DNA from: Oscillospiraceae bacterium
GTDB taxonomy: Bacteria; Bacillota; Clostridia; Oscillospirales; Ruminococcaceae
Length of the DNA stretch: 64,000 bases
Assembly: GCA_902363145.1 (NCBI GenBank)
Contig: CABIZB010000004.1
Location: 248,001-312,000 of the forward strand
Direction: 5' to 3'
Shown here: piece by piece, positions 1-10,200 of the stretch
How the letters are laid out: every line of letters starts with the position of its first letter
Position numbering within the stretch: the stretch's first letter is position 1
Made by a program: the position numbers and the translations under genes
Notes under the pieces: generated by a model
Told to the model about the DNA's origin: nothing
Seen by the model: the letters and a program-made list of their open reading frames with translations, nothing else
Databases searched by the model: none

Positions 1-172
1 GTATGCGGTTTACAAGATAAACGACGGCAGAGCGGTAAAGCTTACCGAGACCACAAAGCTTTCCGTAAGGATAAGCACTTCGGAAGAGGGCATTTACGGA
101 GTTAAGGCATATGTTAACGGTAAATGGACAACCCTCACCACATCTGATCTGGTAAAGGCAAAGGCTGAATAA
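1..172 (+). CDS. C-terminal end of a secreted Fn3-like repeat protein (5' end outside window)
   Basis: An open frame enters the window and stops with TAA at 170-172. The last 56 residues read as the end of a beta-sandwich: an alternating YAVYKIN start, a KLTETTKLSVRIS strand pair and a YGVKAYVNGKWTTL strand. This pattern is typical of fibronectin type III or related repeats that close large secreted or cellulosome-like proteins in ruminococci. No enzyme domain is visible because the rest lies upstream. A rho-independent terminator follows eight bases after the stop, so this is the last gene of its transcript. Assignment to the Fn3 class is by pattern only. Confidence 0.6.
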   Translation, partial: YAVYKINDGRAVKLTETTKLSVRISTSEEGIYGVKAYVNGKWTTLTTSDLVKAKAE

Positions 173-177
173 AAATC

Positions 178-210
178 AAAAGGACTGTTGCGATCGCAGC
201 AGTCCTTTTT
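178..210 (+). terminator. Rho-independent terminator after the Fn3-like gene
   Basis: The palindrome begins AAAAGGACTG and ends CAGTCCTTTTT, with inner arms TTGCGA/TCGCAG, so nearly the whole element pairs. It ends in five T. The same outer stem recurs in terminators at 2918 and 44458. Confidence 0.9.
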
Positions 211-252
211 GGTTGTGTGGCTAATAAAAAAGCCGACACAAATAACCTCTTA

Positions 253-352
253 TACTAAGCACCAATTAAAAACTATACAAAAAATTGAGCATAATCTTGC
301 GTATATGGATTATGCGATGATTTTTTGTCTATAGTTTTATTGGTGATTAGTA
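253..352 (+). repeat. Palindromic TACTAA-ended element, copy A (100 bp)
   Basis: The 100-base element starts TACTAAGCACCAATT and ends ATTGGTGATTAGTA. The two halves are imperfect inverted repeats of about 45 bases around a short centre, with inner arms GCATAATC/GATTATGC. The transcript would fold into one long hairpin. It is identical, base for base, to copy B at 10201-10300 and is the reverse complement of copy D at 61387-61487 apart from one extra A there. It has no coding capacity and resembles a MITE or REP-like non-autonomous element. Confidence 0.9.
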
Positions 353-833
353 TTAAGGCTCTTGGTGAAGCAGATTATATATAATATCAGGAAAATTATT
401 ACCAGCTCACCGGCGACAAAAAGCCAGTGCTGTCTTCTGCTTGAAAAAATTTTCTGACATTGACTGCATAAGCACGAAATTATGCAGTATAGACTGTGAG
501 ACTATGAGTAATCGCAAAGAATTAACATAAAATTCACCAAATAACCCGTTAAAAGGATATTAAGTTTGCCGCAAAATGTAGTATAATCACAATCGAGATG
601 TTGTCACTTTATGCCGAAGTGTATATACGAAAACGTTTAACGCTTGCCGCAGACCGCTGACAATATTATGAAGCAACCTTATCAAAATGTTCCGAGATAT
701 ACGTATTTTTACAAATGTGTTCGTCTATGAACATTCAGTCAGACTGAGACATTTTGAATAACGGCTGTGATACAGATACATATTCATGTGACTGTATGAT
801 ATCCCTTTTTAAATAAACATTTGGGAGGGTAAC

Positions 834-2369
834 ATGAACACAGAACAAAAGAACAGGTCAACTATACTTATCGTGGACGATTCCGAAATGAACCGTGAAA
901 TGCTTGCTGAGATACTCAAAGACGATTATGACACCATAGAAGCTGCCGACGGAAAGGAAGCCATCGCAGCTATCAAGGCTCATGAGAATGAGATAGATCT
1001 GGTGCTGCTGGATATCGTAATGCCCGAAATGGACGGCTTTGAGGTGCTTGCTCTTATGAACAGGTACAAGTGGATAGACTCCATTCCCGTTATAATGATA
1101 TCCGCAGAGGGCGATTTTTCGTTTATAAAGAAAGCATATGATCTGGGCGTTACGGACTATATCCAGCGTCCCTATCAGAGCTACCCCATACACCGCAGGA
1201 TAGACAACACCCTTATGCTCTACAACAAGCAGAAGCGTCTGCTGAACATCGTTGAAGAGCAGGTATATGCAAAGGAAAAAGACAACCGCACAATGATAAA
1301 CATTCTGGGCCACATCGTTGAGTTCAGGAACGGCGAAAGCGGTATGCACGTCCACCATATACAGACCATAACAAGGCTGCTGCTCCGCAGGCTGGTGCAG
1401 AAAACAGATAAATATGACCTTACCGAGAAAGATATTCTCCAGATAATAACAGCCTCATCTCTCCACGATATCGGAAAGATAACCATTGACGACAAGATAC
1501 TCAACAAGCCCGGCAAGCTCACAGACGAGGAGTTTGCCATAATGAAGACCCATGCCGCAGCAGGCGCAAATATGCTCAGGGATCTGCCCATATATCAGGA
1601 GAAAAAGAGCCTTGTCCATGTGGCATATCAGATATGCAGGTGGCACCACGAGCGATATGACGGCAGGGGCTATCCCGACGGATTAAAGGGCGAAGATATC
1701 CCCATTTCCGCTCAGGTAGTTGCTCTGGCGGACGTTTACGACGCTCTTACCAGCGAGCGATGCTATAAAAAGGCATTCTCACACGAAAAGTCCATGGAAA
1801 TGATAATGGACGGTCAGTGCGGTGCGTTCAATCCCCTGCTGCTGGAGTGCCTCAAGGACATCAGCGGAAACATTGCCCACGAGCTTGACATGGACTCCAA
1901 GGGCGAGATAGACAAGCAGATGCTTATGAATGTCACCGAAGAGATAATCGAGGACAAGATATCCGACCAGTCCAGCTACAGCTCAAAGCTGCTTGAAGCG
2001 GAGCATGAAAAGAGAGTGTTCTTTACCTCCGATATCAAGGAGATACAGTTCGAGTATGATGCTCAGGTGGAGACGGTATCTCTCTCCGAATACGGCGCAA
2101 AGCTTCTGGGCTATGAAAGCAGCGTGATATATCCTTACCGTGAAAAGAATGAATTTCTGGGCGATAAGGGAGCAGAGCTTATAAGCAAGCTCCGCAGCAC
2201 CACAGCCGCCGCTCCCGACATCACTCCATATGAGACGGATATCACATACAACGGAAAAACAAGCAGATATAAAATAATAGCAAGGTCGCTGTGGACCAAG
2301 GACAATCCGCCCAAATACATAGGCGCACTTGGAAGAATAATCGACACAGGCAGCGAAGAAAAGAATTAA
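834..2369 (+). CDS. Response regulator: REC + HD-GYP + C-terminal PAS-like domain
   Basis: Probable cyclic-di-GMP phosphodiesterase controlled by phosphorylation. The N-terminal receiver domain (about 9-130) has the acidic pair D15-D16 and phospho-acceptor D60 in LLDIVMP. The usual KP lysine of receivers is arginine here (R112-P113). The HD-GYP domain (about 150-340) carries H211-D212 in LHDIGK and the full HHERYDGRGYP signature at 271-281, so it should be catalytic. The last 130 residues look like a PAS fold, an unusual position for one. GGGAGG lies eight bases before the ATG. An Hpt protein follows 17 bases downstream, suggesting a phosphorelay pair; no histidine kinase is adjacent. The family hydrolyses c-di-GMP in the cytoplasm; the activity here is inferred from the motifs. 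Confidence 0.9.
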   Translation: MNTEQKNRSTILIVDDSEMNREMLAEILKDDYDTIEAADGKEAIAAIKAHENEIDLVLLDIVMPEMDGFEVLALMNRYKWIDSIPVIMISAEGDFSFIKKAYDLGVTDYIQRPYQSYPIHRRIDNTLMLYNKQKRLLNIVEEQVYAKEKDNRTMINILGHIVEFRNGESGMHVHHIQTITRLLLRRLVQKTDKYDLTEKDILQIITASSLHDIGKITIDDKILNKPGKLTDEEFAIMKTHAAAGANMLRDLPIYQEKKSLVHVAYQICRWHHERYDGRGYPDGLKGEDIPISAQVVALADVYDALTSERCYKKAFSHEKSMEMIMDGQCGAFNPLLLECLKDISGNIAHELDMDSKGEIDKQMLMNVTEEIIEDKISDQSSYSSKLLEAEHEKRVFFTSDIKEIQFEYDAQVETVSLSEYGAKLLGYESSVIYPYREKNEFLGDKGAELISKLRSTTAAAPDITPYETDITYNGKTSRYKIIARSLWTKDNPPKYIGALGRIIDTGSEEKN

Positions 2370-2386
2370 AGGAAGGTAATTGGTCT

Positions 2387-2734
2387 ATGACTATTGAAGA
2401 ATGCTACAAACAGCTCGGCGGAGATTACAGCAACGTGCTGAGCAGGCTGAGCAATGATGCAATAATCCGCAAGTTCCTTGTAAAGTTCTTATCGGACGGC
2501 AGCTGCGGAAATATATTCACAAATCTTGAAAGCGGAAATATGGAAGAGGCATTCCGTGCGGCGCACACCTTAAAGGGCATCTGCCAGAATCTGGGAATGG
2601 ACAACCTTTACCGCTCCTCTTTTGAAGTAACGGAAGCTCTGCGTGGCGGCAGCAACAACACCAATGAAGAGATGCTCAGCCGCTTAAAGGCTGATTATGA
2701 GGCTGCTGTGGAGACCATAAAGCAGCTCAGCTGA
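2387..2734 (+). CDS. Histidine phosphotransfer (Hpt) protein
   Basis: This is a 115-residue, mostly helical protein. H60 in the motif AAHTLKGICQNLGM is the expected phospho-accepting histidine of an Hpt four-helix bundle, followed by the conserved lysine and glycine. I chose the ATG at 2387, preceded by AAGGAAGG, instead of an open extension starting inside the upstream gene. It lies 17 bases after the REC/HD-GYP gene, so the two should be co-transcribed. The family passes phosphate between receiver domains and has no catalytic activity. The partner kinase must be encoded elsewhere. Confidence 0.88.
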   Translation: MTIEECYKQLGGDYSNVLSRLSNDAIIRKFLVKFLSDGSCGNIFTNLESGNMEEAFRAAHTLKGICQNLGMDNLYRSSFEVTEALRGGSNNTNEEMLSRLKADYEAAVETIKQLS

Positions 2735-2758
2735 TATGCTTACGGAATACAAAGATAA

Positions 2759-2916
2759 TACTAATCTTCAATCAACCTACAGACAAATCCTCGGCTGAAA
2801 TAAGCCCATTCTTCGTCAAGCTCCCTTGCCGGGCGGCAAGCCCGCCTGCGGTCACTTTCCTAGACTGGTCTTATTTCATCTGTCGGCTTTGCCTATAGAA
2901 CGATTGAAGATTAGTA
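2759..2916 (+). repeat. 158-bp element with TACTAATC ends, copy E
   Basis: A perfect 15-base terminal inverted repeat, TACTAATCTTCAATC and its complement, bounds a GC-richer core that also contains the inverted words GAAATAAG and CTTATTTC. The ends match those of the 100-bp elements (TACTAAKC), but the core is unrelated, which points to a second subfamily moved by the same machinery. It sits between the Hpt stop and a terminator. A 61-codon open frame across it has no ribosome site and is treated as chance. Confidence 0.75.
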
Positions 2917-2917
2917 T

Positions 2918-2951
2918 AAAAGGACTGCTGCGGGTGCGGCAGTCCTTTTTT
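2918..2951 (+). terminator. Rho-independent terminator after the Hpt gene
   Basis: AAAAGGACTGC pairs with GCAGTCCTTTT across a short GC-rich loop and is followed by T6. It lies directly against the right end of element copy E. Confidence 0.88.
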
Positions 2952-2960
2952 GTAAGACTT

Positions 2961-3000
2961 GCAAAAACCGCCTGTCGCTTATTACAAGTGACAGGCGGTT
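2961..3000 (-). terminator. Terminator of the alaS-HIT transcript
   Basis: Read on the minus strand, an 11-bp stem (AACCGCCTGTC with GACAGGCGGTT) is followed by a run of T. It lies 24 bases beyond the stop of the HIT gene. Confidence 0.88.
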
Positions 3001-3023
3001 CGTTTTATTGACTATCGGTATTA

Positions 3024-3365
3024 TCAGCCTGCGGGCCAGGTAAAATCTCTGCCCGAAAGCACATGGAAATGCAGGTGATGAACAGTCTGACCTGCGCAGT
3101 CTCCGCAGTTGGAAACTACTCTGAAGCCGTCCTTCATGCCCATTTCCTTGGAAAGCTGAGCGATTATCTCGAAAATATGCGCCACAACAGCGGAATTATC
3201 GTGAGTTACCTCAGCTGCGGAAGCGATATGCTCCTTGGGGATAACCAGAAAATGAATGGGTGCTGCGGGAGCTATATCGTAGAAAGCATAGCACATATCG
3301 TCCTCATATACTTTCTTGGAGGGGATATCGCCGTTGATGATCTTGCAGAAAAGACAATCTTCCAT
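3024..3365 (-). CDS. HIT family nucleotide hydrolase (HINT type)
   Basis: At 113 residues this is the normal size for a single-domain HINT protein. It begins with the family pattern CLFCKIINGDIPSKKVYED, whose paired cysteines are common in Gram-positive HINTs. The catalytic histidine triad is H97, H99 and H101 in TVHHLHFHVL. HINT enzymes hydrolyse nucleoside phosphoramidates and aminoacyl-adenylates. The gene starts 12 bases after alaS, so the two share a transcript; a role in clearing lysyl- or alanyl-adenylate made by synthetases would fit, but that is inference. An AGGGAG site precedes the ATG. Confidence 0.93.
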   Translation of the reverse strand: MEDCLFCKIINGDIPSKKVYEDDMCYAFYDIAPAAPIHFLVIPKEHIASAAEVTHDNSAVVAHIFEIIAQLSKEMGMKDGFRVVSNCGDCAGQTVHHLHFHVLSGRDFTWPAG

Positions 3366-3377
3366 CTTAGTTCTCCC

Positions 3378-6014
<2,637 letters not shown>

Positions 6015-6075
6015 AATTTATAAGACTCCAATCTTTTTAAGGCAAAATCGCCCGATTTATATACATATATAATTT

Positions 6076-6104
6076 ATTATAGCAAAGCGGAGTGAAATTG
6101 TCAA
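6076..6104 (-). promoter_or_regulatory. Consensus sigma-A promoter of alaS
   Basis: On the minus strand TTGACA (6099-6104) and TATAAT (6076-6081) are separated by 17 bases. The start site should be near 6069, giving a leader of about 55 nt. Confidence 0.9.
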
Positions 6105-6479
6105 GTGCAGATACTGCATTTTTGAATATGGTTTTGTCCGTACCTGCGCCTTACGGCAGAAATCAAAATCGCCGTTCCTGACGGAACGTCTCTTGATTTC
6201 AAGCCGCCTGCATGAAATAGTTTTTTATATTGAGAGAGGATATTCATTTGCTGGGCTTTGAACTCACAGTGCAGGCGGCTTTGAGGGATTTTTGATTTGT
6301 TGGCTCTTGCTTTAATTACATTTACCGTCAGCAAAAAGATTTCGCTGTCTGCGGACAGCGACAATGTGGCTCCGCCCCCTTGACCCCCGCAAGCCTTTCG
6401 GGAAAAAGGCTTGACCTAAACCCTTTACCTTTGTGCTTATTTGTGCAAATTCTTTTATTTAGATGCTCTAACGCTTACT

Positions 6480-6517
6480 AAAAAAGGGCTGCCGCATCTT
6501 ATGCAACAGCCCTTTTT
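6480..6517 (-). terminator. Terminator of the EAL-pfkA transcript
   Basis: AAAAAGGGCTG and CAGCCCTTTTT form an 11-bp stem around a 16-base loop, with T-runs on both strands. It lies about 20 bases beyond the pfkA stop. Confidence 0.88.
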
Positions 6518-6535
6518 CTATATCTGTCCTGAAAC

Positions 6536-7621
6536 TCAGTCTCCGAATGAAACGCCCAGGTCTCTTGCGGTGATAACGTAGTTGCCCTGAGGGTCAACAA
6601 ACTTTGTCTTTCCCGCAACCTCGCTGAGAGGATTTTCGCCTATCTTTGCATTTATCATTGCAACGGAAACGCCGTACTTATCAGCGGCAATGAGCTGTGC
6701 TGCTCTTACGCCGAAGCGTGTTGCAAGTATTCTGTCGTATGCGGAGGGGCTTCCGCCTCTGAGCATATGTCCGGGAACGCACACTCTGGTCTCGATCCCG
6801 GTTGTTTTCTGTATCTGGGAAGCAATGGTATTTGTTGCTGTGGTGATGCCTGCGTCAAGTCTCTGCTTTGCACGCTCTTTCTTCTTGAGCTTTGCCTCTT
6901 CCTTGCTGTATGCTCCCTCTGCAACTGCAACGATGGAGAAGCAATGACCGTTATCGGCTCTCTTCTGCATTGCCTCGCATATCTTGTTGATATCGTAGGG
7001 TATCTCGGGAATGATGATAGCGTCCGCACCGCCTGCGATACCTGCATAAAGTGTGAGCCAGCCTGCCTTATTGCCCATTATCTCCACCATGAGTATTCTG
7101 CTGTGGGAAGCTGCTGTTGTATGGAGACGGTCGATAACATCGGTTGCGATATCCACTGCGGTATGAAAGCCGAAGGTAACATCTGTGCCGTAAATATCGT
7201 TATCAATGGTCTTGGGCAGTCCGATAACATTAAGGCCCTCCTGAGAAAGCAGGTTTGCGGTTTTATGAGTGCCGTTTCCGCCAAGGGTGAGCAGACAGTC
7301 AAGCTTCTGCTTCTTGTAGGTATCCTTCATCTGCTTTACCTTGTCGATATTATCCTCGCCGATACTGGATATCATCTTGAATGGCTGTCGCTTGGTGCCC
7401 AGGATAGTTCCGCCCTGAGTAAGTATTCCCGAAAATTCGGAGGGATCCATCTCTCTGGCAATGTTATTGATAAGTCCGTAGTAGCCGTTCTGTATTCCGA
7501 CTATCTGCACATTATCGGTGCCCATAGTCTCGAAGCATGCCTTTGCAACGCCTCTTATAGTCGCATTAAGACCGGGGCAGTCGCCGCCGCTGGTAAGGAT
7601 ACCTATTCTTTTCTTTGCCAT
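6536..7621 (-). CDS. pfkA: 6-phosphofructokinase
   Basis: This 361-residue enzyme phosphorylates fructose-6-phosphate in glycolysis. It has the N-terminal TSGGDCPGLNATIRG loop, the GTKRQPFK segment, GLPKTIDNDIYGTD with the catalytic aspartate, the substrate-binding MEIMGNKAGWLTL-type motif and PGHMLRGGSPSAYDR. The glycine after GGN and the lysine in GLPK match group III enzymes that use ATP; pyrophosphate users have aspartate in the first place. The usual GGDG is GGNG here. A start at 7630 (TTG) is possible but sits one base from AGGAGG; the ATG at 7621 is ten bases from it and is preferred. It lies 21 bases downstream of a PAS-GGDEF-EAL gene, implying co-transcription. Confidence 0.95.
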   Translation of the reverse strand: MAKKRIGILTSGGDCPGLNATIRGVAKACFETMGTDNVQIVGIQNGYYGLINNIAREMDPSEFSGILTQGGTILGTKRQPFKMISSIGEDNIDKVKQMKDTYKKQKLDCLLTLGGNGTHKTANLLSQEGLNVIGLPKTIDNDIYGTDVTFGFHTAVDIATDVIDRLHTTAASHSRILMVEIMGNKAGWLTLYAGIAGGADAIIIPEIPYDINKICEAMQKRADNGHCFSIVAVAEGAYSKEEAKLKKKERAKQRLDAGITTATNTIASQIQKTTGIETRVCVPGHMLRGGSPSAYDRILATRFGVRAAQLIAADKYGVSVAMINAKIGENPLSEVAGKTKFVDPQGNYVITARDLGVSFGD

Positions 7622-7642
7622 GATTTTCAATCCTCCTGTAAA

Positions 7643-9934
7643 TTATGCCTTTGTTTTCTGAGGCTGACGCTCACGCAGGAACTGCTCGAACTTGTCTGCG
7701 GGCATGGGCTTTCCGAAGAAATATCCCTGAGCCTGGTCGCAGCCCGATTCTCTCAGTATATCAGCCTGACCTATAGTTTCAATGCCTTCGGCAATGGTCT
7801 CTATCTTCTTGGATTTGGCTATCCTGATAACGGCGGAGACTATCTCACGGGAGATAGCGTCGTCCTCAAGATACATTATAAAGGAACGGTCCAGCTTCAG
7901 CACGGTTATAGGCAGTATCTGGATATAGCTCAGTGACGAATAGCCTGTGCCGAAATCGTCCATGGAGAGCTTTACGCCCAGCTCCTTTATCTCCTTCATC
8001 TGAGCCACCGCATGGTCGATGTCCTTGAGGGCAAGGCTCTCGGTAAGCTCCACGTCAAGCCACTGAGGTGCAAGACCTGTTTCCCTGAGGGCTGTGCTTA
8101 TGACCTCGGTAACGTTTGTCTGATAAAAGTCGATAGCGGTAAGGTTTATGGAAACGGTAATGGGTGCAAGTCCCATATCCTGCCATGCCTTGTTCTGGCG
8201 GCAAGCCTCGTAAAGTACGAAATGGCTTATCTTTGTGATAAGCAAGGACTTTTCCGCCACGGGGATAAAGTTGCAGGGAGGAACTACAGTGCCGTCGGGC
8301 TTTATCCAGCGGATAAGAGCCTCCATGCCCACAACGTTTCCTGTTGCAAGGTCTATCTTGGGCTGATAATAGAGCGCCAGCTCGTTGTTGTCTATAGCCT
8401 TTGCAAGATCCCTTTCTATCTCGTTGCCCTGAATGATTGCATCATGGGCGTGATTATCAAAGCGGAGGATAGAGTTCTTGGTTCCGTCGGAAAGGCTGAG
8501 TGCGAACTCGGCACGGTCAAGCACCTGAGCAAACTCGCAGCCGCCGCCGTCTGACATAAGGCAGTAGCCCGCGGAGCAGGTAAGGTTCTGAGCCTCCAGG
8601 CCCATTCCGCCGATATCGGCAATATCCGCCTGAACGCTCTTTATTATACGCACCGGCAGCTGATCGTCGCCGTCGGTATGGACGATGAGGGCGAAGTTAT
8701 CGCCGCCTATTCTTGCCGCAAAACCGCTTTCGCTCACGTTTACGGAAAGTGCGGAAGCAAACTTTCTCAGCAGCAGGTTTCCGTTGGCATAGCCGCAGGT
8801 ATCGTTTATAATGTGGAAATTATCAATATCGAATACGATTATCCAGTAATCAATGCTGCTGTCATCACGGGTGCATTCCAGAATCTCATTGCCCATGAGC
8901 ATGAACTTGTTTCTGTTGTAGATCTGGGTAACTTCGTCGATATACGCCATGCGTTCGATTACCAGATCCTTTTCCTTGTCGGCGGTGATGTCGATTATTG
9001 CGCCGCCTATACACTTTTCGCCGCTGTCCGAAACAGCCTTGTAACGGAAGTTGTACCAGTGATACATTCCGTCTGCGCTCATGGCACGGAAGTCAACGGT
9101 GCGGACTTCATCTGAACGCACATCGTCATGGATAGTCTTCATGCCCGATGCAAAGCTGTCGAATATAACCCTGTCCTGAGGGTGAAAAGCCTTTCTCAGC
9201 ACGCTTTCTTCAATGTATCCGTCCTCGGAAACTATTCCCAGCATGGAACGGAGACGTGTGGAGCAGTAATACTTGGGATTATCTGCTTCTCTCAGCAGCA
9301 GACCTATCTCGGAAAGGCCCGTGGTAAGGGCATATTTTCTTTCCGACTCGCCCAGCTTCTTTGAGTAGGAGATTATCTCGTTCCTCATCTTGTTGACCTC
9401 GGTAAGATCGGGGCCAATGGATATCATAATGGTCTGTGTCTCGTTATGGGTAACTATCCTTGAAACGATGGAAGTGTTCCAGACGGTACACACAACAGAG
9501 CCGTCCTTTGCCTTGAAGAAGAATTCCTCGTCCTTGTTGTTTACTATGGCCTGAAGATTTTCACTGAAAGCGTCCGCAGGGAGTATCTTTTTAAGGTTTG
9601 CAGGGTCACGAAGTTCCTCCTCGGAGTAGCCTGTGATGCGCACGAGAGAGTTATTCACACGGACATAGCTGAAATTAGTATCCCACAGAACCGCCATAGC
9701 ATTCAGGTGATCTATAACGTGCTCCAGATTTTCCTTTTCCTGTGAAGCCCTCAGCCTTGTAAGCAGCAGCACGATTGCAGCTGTGATAATGCACACGCCC
9801 GCTCCCGCAATGCAGAGAATAGATACTATATCGCCCGCACTTTCCGAGTTTTTCCTGATAAGCTTTATGATAAAAAATGCACAGCACACAACAGTTGCCG
9901 CAATGATAACAGATGCGATAAGAATATCACGCAT
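7643..9934 (-). CDS. Membrane PAS-PAS-GGDEF-EAL protein, probable c-di-GMP phosphodiesterase
   Basis: This 763-residue regulator has two N-terminal membrane helices (about 4-25 and 38-60), two PAS domains (about 65-180 and 200-320), a GGDEF domain and a C-terminal EAL domain. The GGDEF signature is degraded to GGDNF (410-414), so cyclase activity is doubtful; such domains often bind GTP and activate the EAL. The EAL domain keeps E538-A539-L540, the metal-binding INLTAIDF and DDFGTG (659-664), so it should hydrolyse c-di-GMP. A perfect promoter precedes it at 10051-10079. pfkA begins 21 bases after its stop, an unexpected partner. An AAGG site precedes the ATG. Confidence 0.92.
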   Translation of the reverse strand: MRDILIASVIIAATVVCCAFFIIKLIRKNSESAGDIVSILCIAGAGVCIITAAIVLLLTRLRASQEKENLEHVIDHLNAMAVLWDTNFSYVRVNNSLVRITGYSEEELRDPANLKKILPADAFSENLQAIVNNKDEEFFFKAKDGSVVCTVWNTSIVSRIVTHNETQTIMISIGPDLTEVNKMRNEIISYSKKLGESERKYALTTGLSEIGLLLREADNPKYYCSTRLRSMLGIVSEDGYIEESVLRKAFHPQDRVIFDSFASGMKTIHDDVRSDEVRTVDFRAMSADGMYHWYNFRYKAVSDSGEKCIGGAIIDITADKEKDLVIERMAYIDEVTQIYNRNKFMLMGNEILECTRDDSSIDYWIIVFDIDNFHIINDTCGYANGNLLLRKFASALSVNVSESGFAARIGGDNFALIVHTDGDDQLPVRIIKSVQADIADIGGMGLEAQNLTCSAGYCLMSDGGGCEFAQVLDRAEFALSLSDGTKNSILRFDNHAHDAIIQGNEIERDLAKAIDNNELALYYQPKIDLATGNVVGMEALIRWIKPDGTVVPPCNFIPVAEKSLLITKISHFVLYEACRQNKAWQDMGLAPITVSINLTAIDFYQTNVTEVISTALRETGLAPQWLDVELTESLALKDIDHAVAQMKEIKELGVKLSMDDFGTGYSSLSYIQILPITVLKLDRSFIMYLEDDAISREIVSAVIRIAKSKKIETIAEGIETIGQADILRESGCDQAQGYFFGKPMPADKFEQFLRERQPQKTKA

Positions 9935-10050
9935 ATGCTTCTGCCTTGTATTATCCGTTGATGCTCCCCCCCTTCTTATTGTAAGGTCACGCAGATATCA
10001 ATGTATTTCTTAGCCTAAAAGCTGATTTTTATGCAATTCAACTCATTATT

Positions 10051-10079
10051 ATTATACAATTTTGGCCCAATTTTGTCAA
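10051..10079 (-). promoter_or_regulatory. Consensus promoter of the EAL-pfkA operon
   Basis: On the minus strand TTGACA (10074-10079) and TATAAT (10051-10056) are spaced by 17 bases, one of the few exact consensus promoters in the window. The start site should be near 10044. Confidence 0.9.
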
Positions 10080-10200
10080 TATAGTTAAACAAACAAATAT
10101 GAGCAAAAAGATTGCCATTTTGTTCTTATTTAATGTATATTAAACTTTGAGTGCGTTATCTCGGACAGCAGACATTCCGCCTGATGATACGCTTGACTAA

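Larger units (their letters stand above)
173..833. other. Intergenic region before the HD-GYP regulator
   Basis: This 661-base non-coding stretch holds the terminator at 178-210 and palindromic element copy A at 253-352. From about 356 to 833 I see no credible gene. A TATAAT at 582-587 could be the -10 of the regulator's promoter, but no good -35 lies 16-18 bases upstream, which would leave a leader of about 240 bases with no structure I recognise. Confidence 0.6.
6015..6535. other. Intergenic region between alaS and pfkA with hairpins and a GC-rich repeat-like tail
   Basis: This 521-base stretch holds the alaS promoter and the pfkA terminator. Between them are a small hairpin at about 6171-6188 (CGTTCC/GGAACG), a longer inverted repeat TCAAGCCGCCTGCA at 6199-6212 with its partner at 6270-6284, and from about 6366 to 6412 a GC-rich segment containing CTCCGCCCCCTTGACCC and CAAGCCTTTCGGGAAAAAGG. 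The last has the look of a dispersed extragenic repeat seen in related clostridia (recollection, not verified). An 87-codon minus-strand frame crosses the region without a ribosome site. Confidence 0.55.

Noticed and set aside
2826..3011. 61-codon plus-strand frame between the Hpt and HIT genes
   Set aside because: It crosses element copy E and a terminator, has no ribosome site, and its composition follows the repeat.
6015..6100. T-box riboswitch for alaS
   Set aside because: The mapped promoter leaves only about 55 nt of leader and no antiterminator core is visible.
6101..6364. 87-codon minus-strand frame upstream of alaS
   Set aside because: No ribosome site; it overlaps the alaS promoter and inverted repeats. 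Probably repeat-derived and not expressed as a protein.
9935..10045. c-di-GMP riboswitch in the EAL gene leader
   Set aside because: The leader is long enough, but the conserved core and receptor sequences of the GEMM class are missing.
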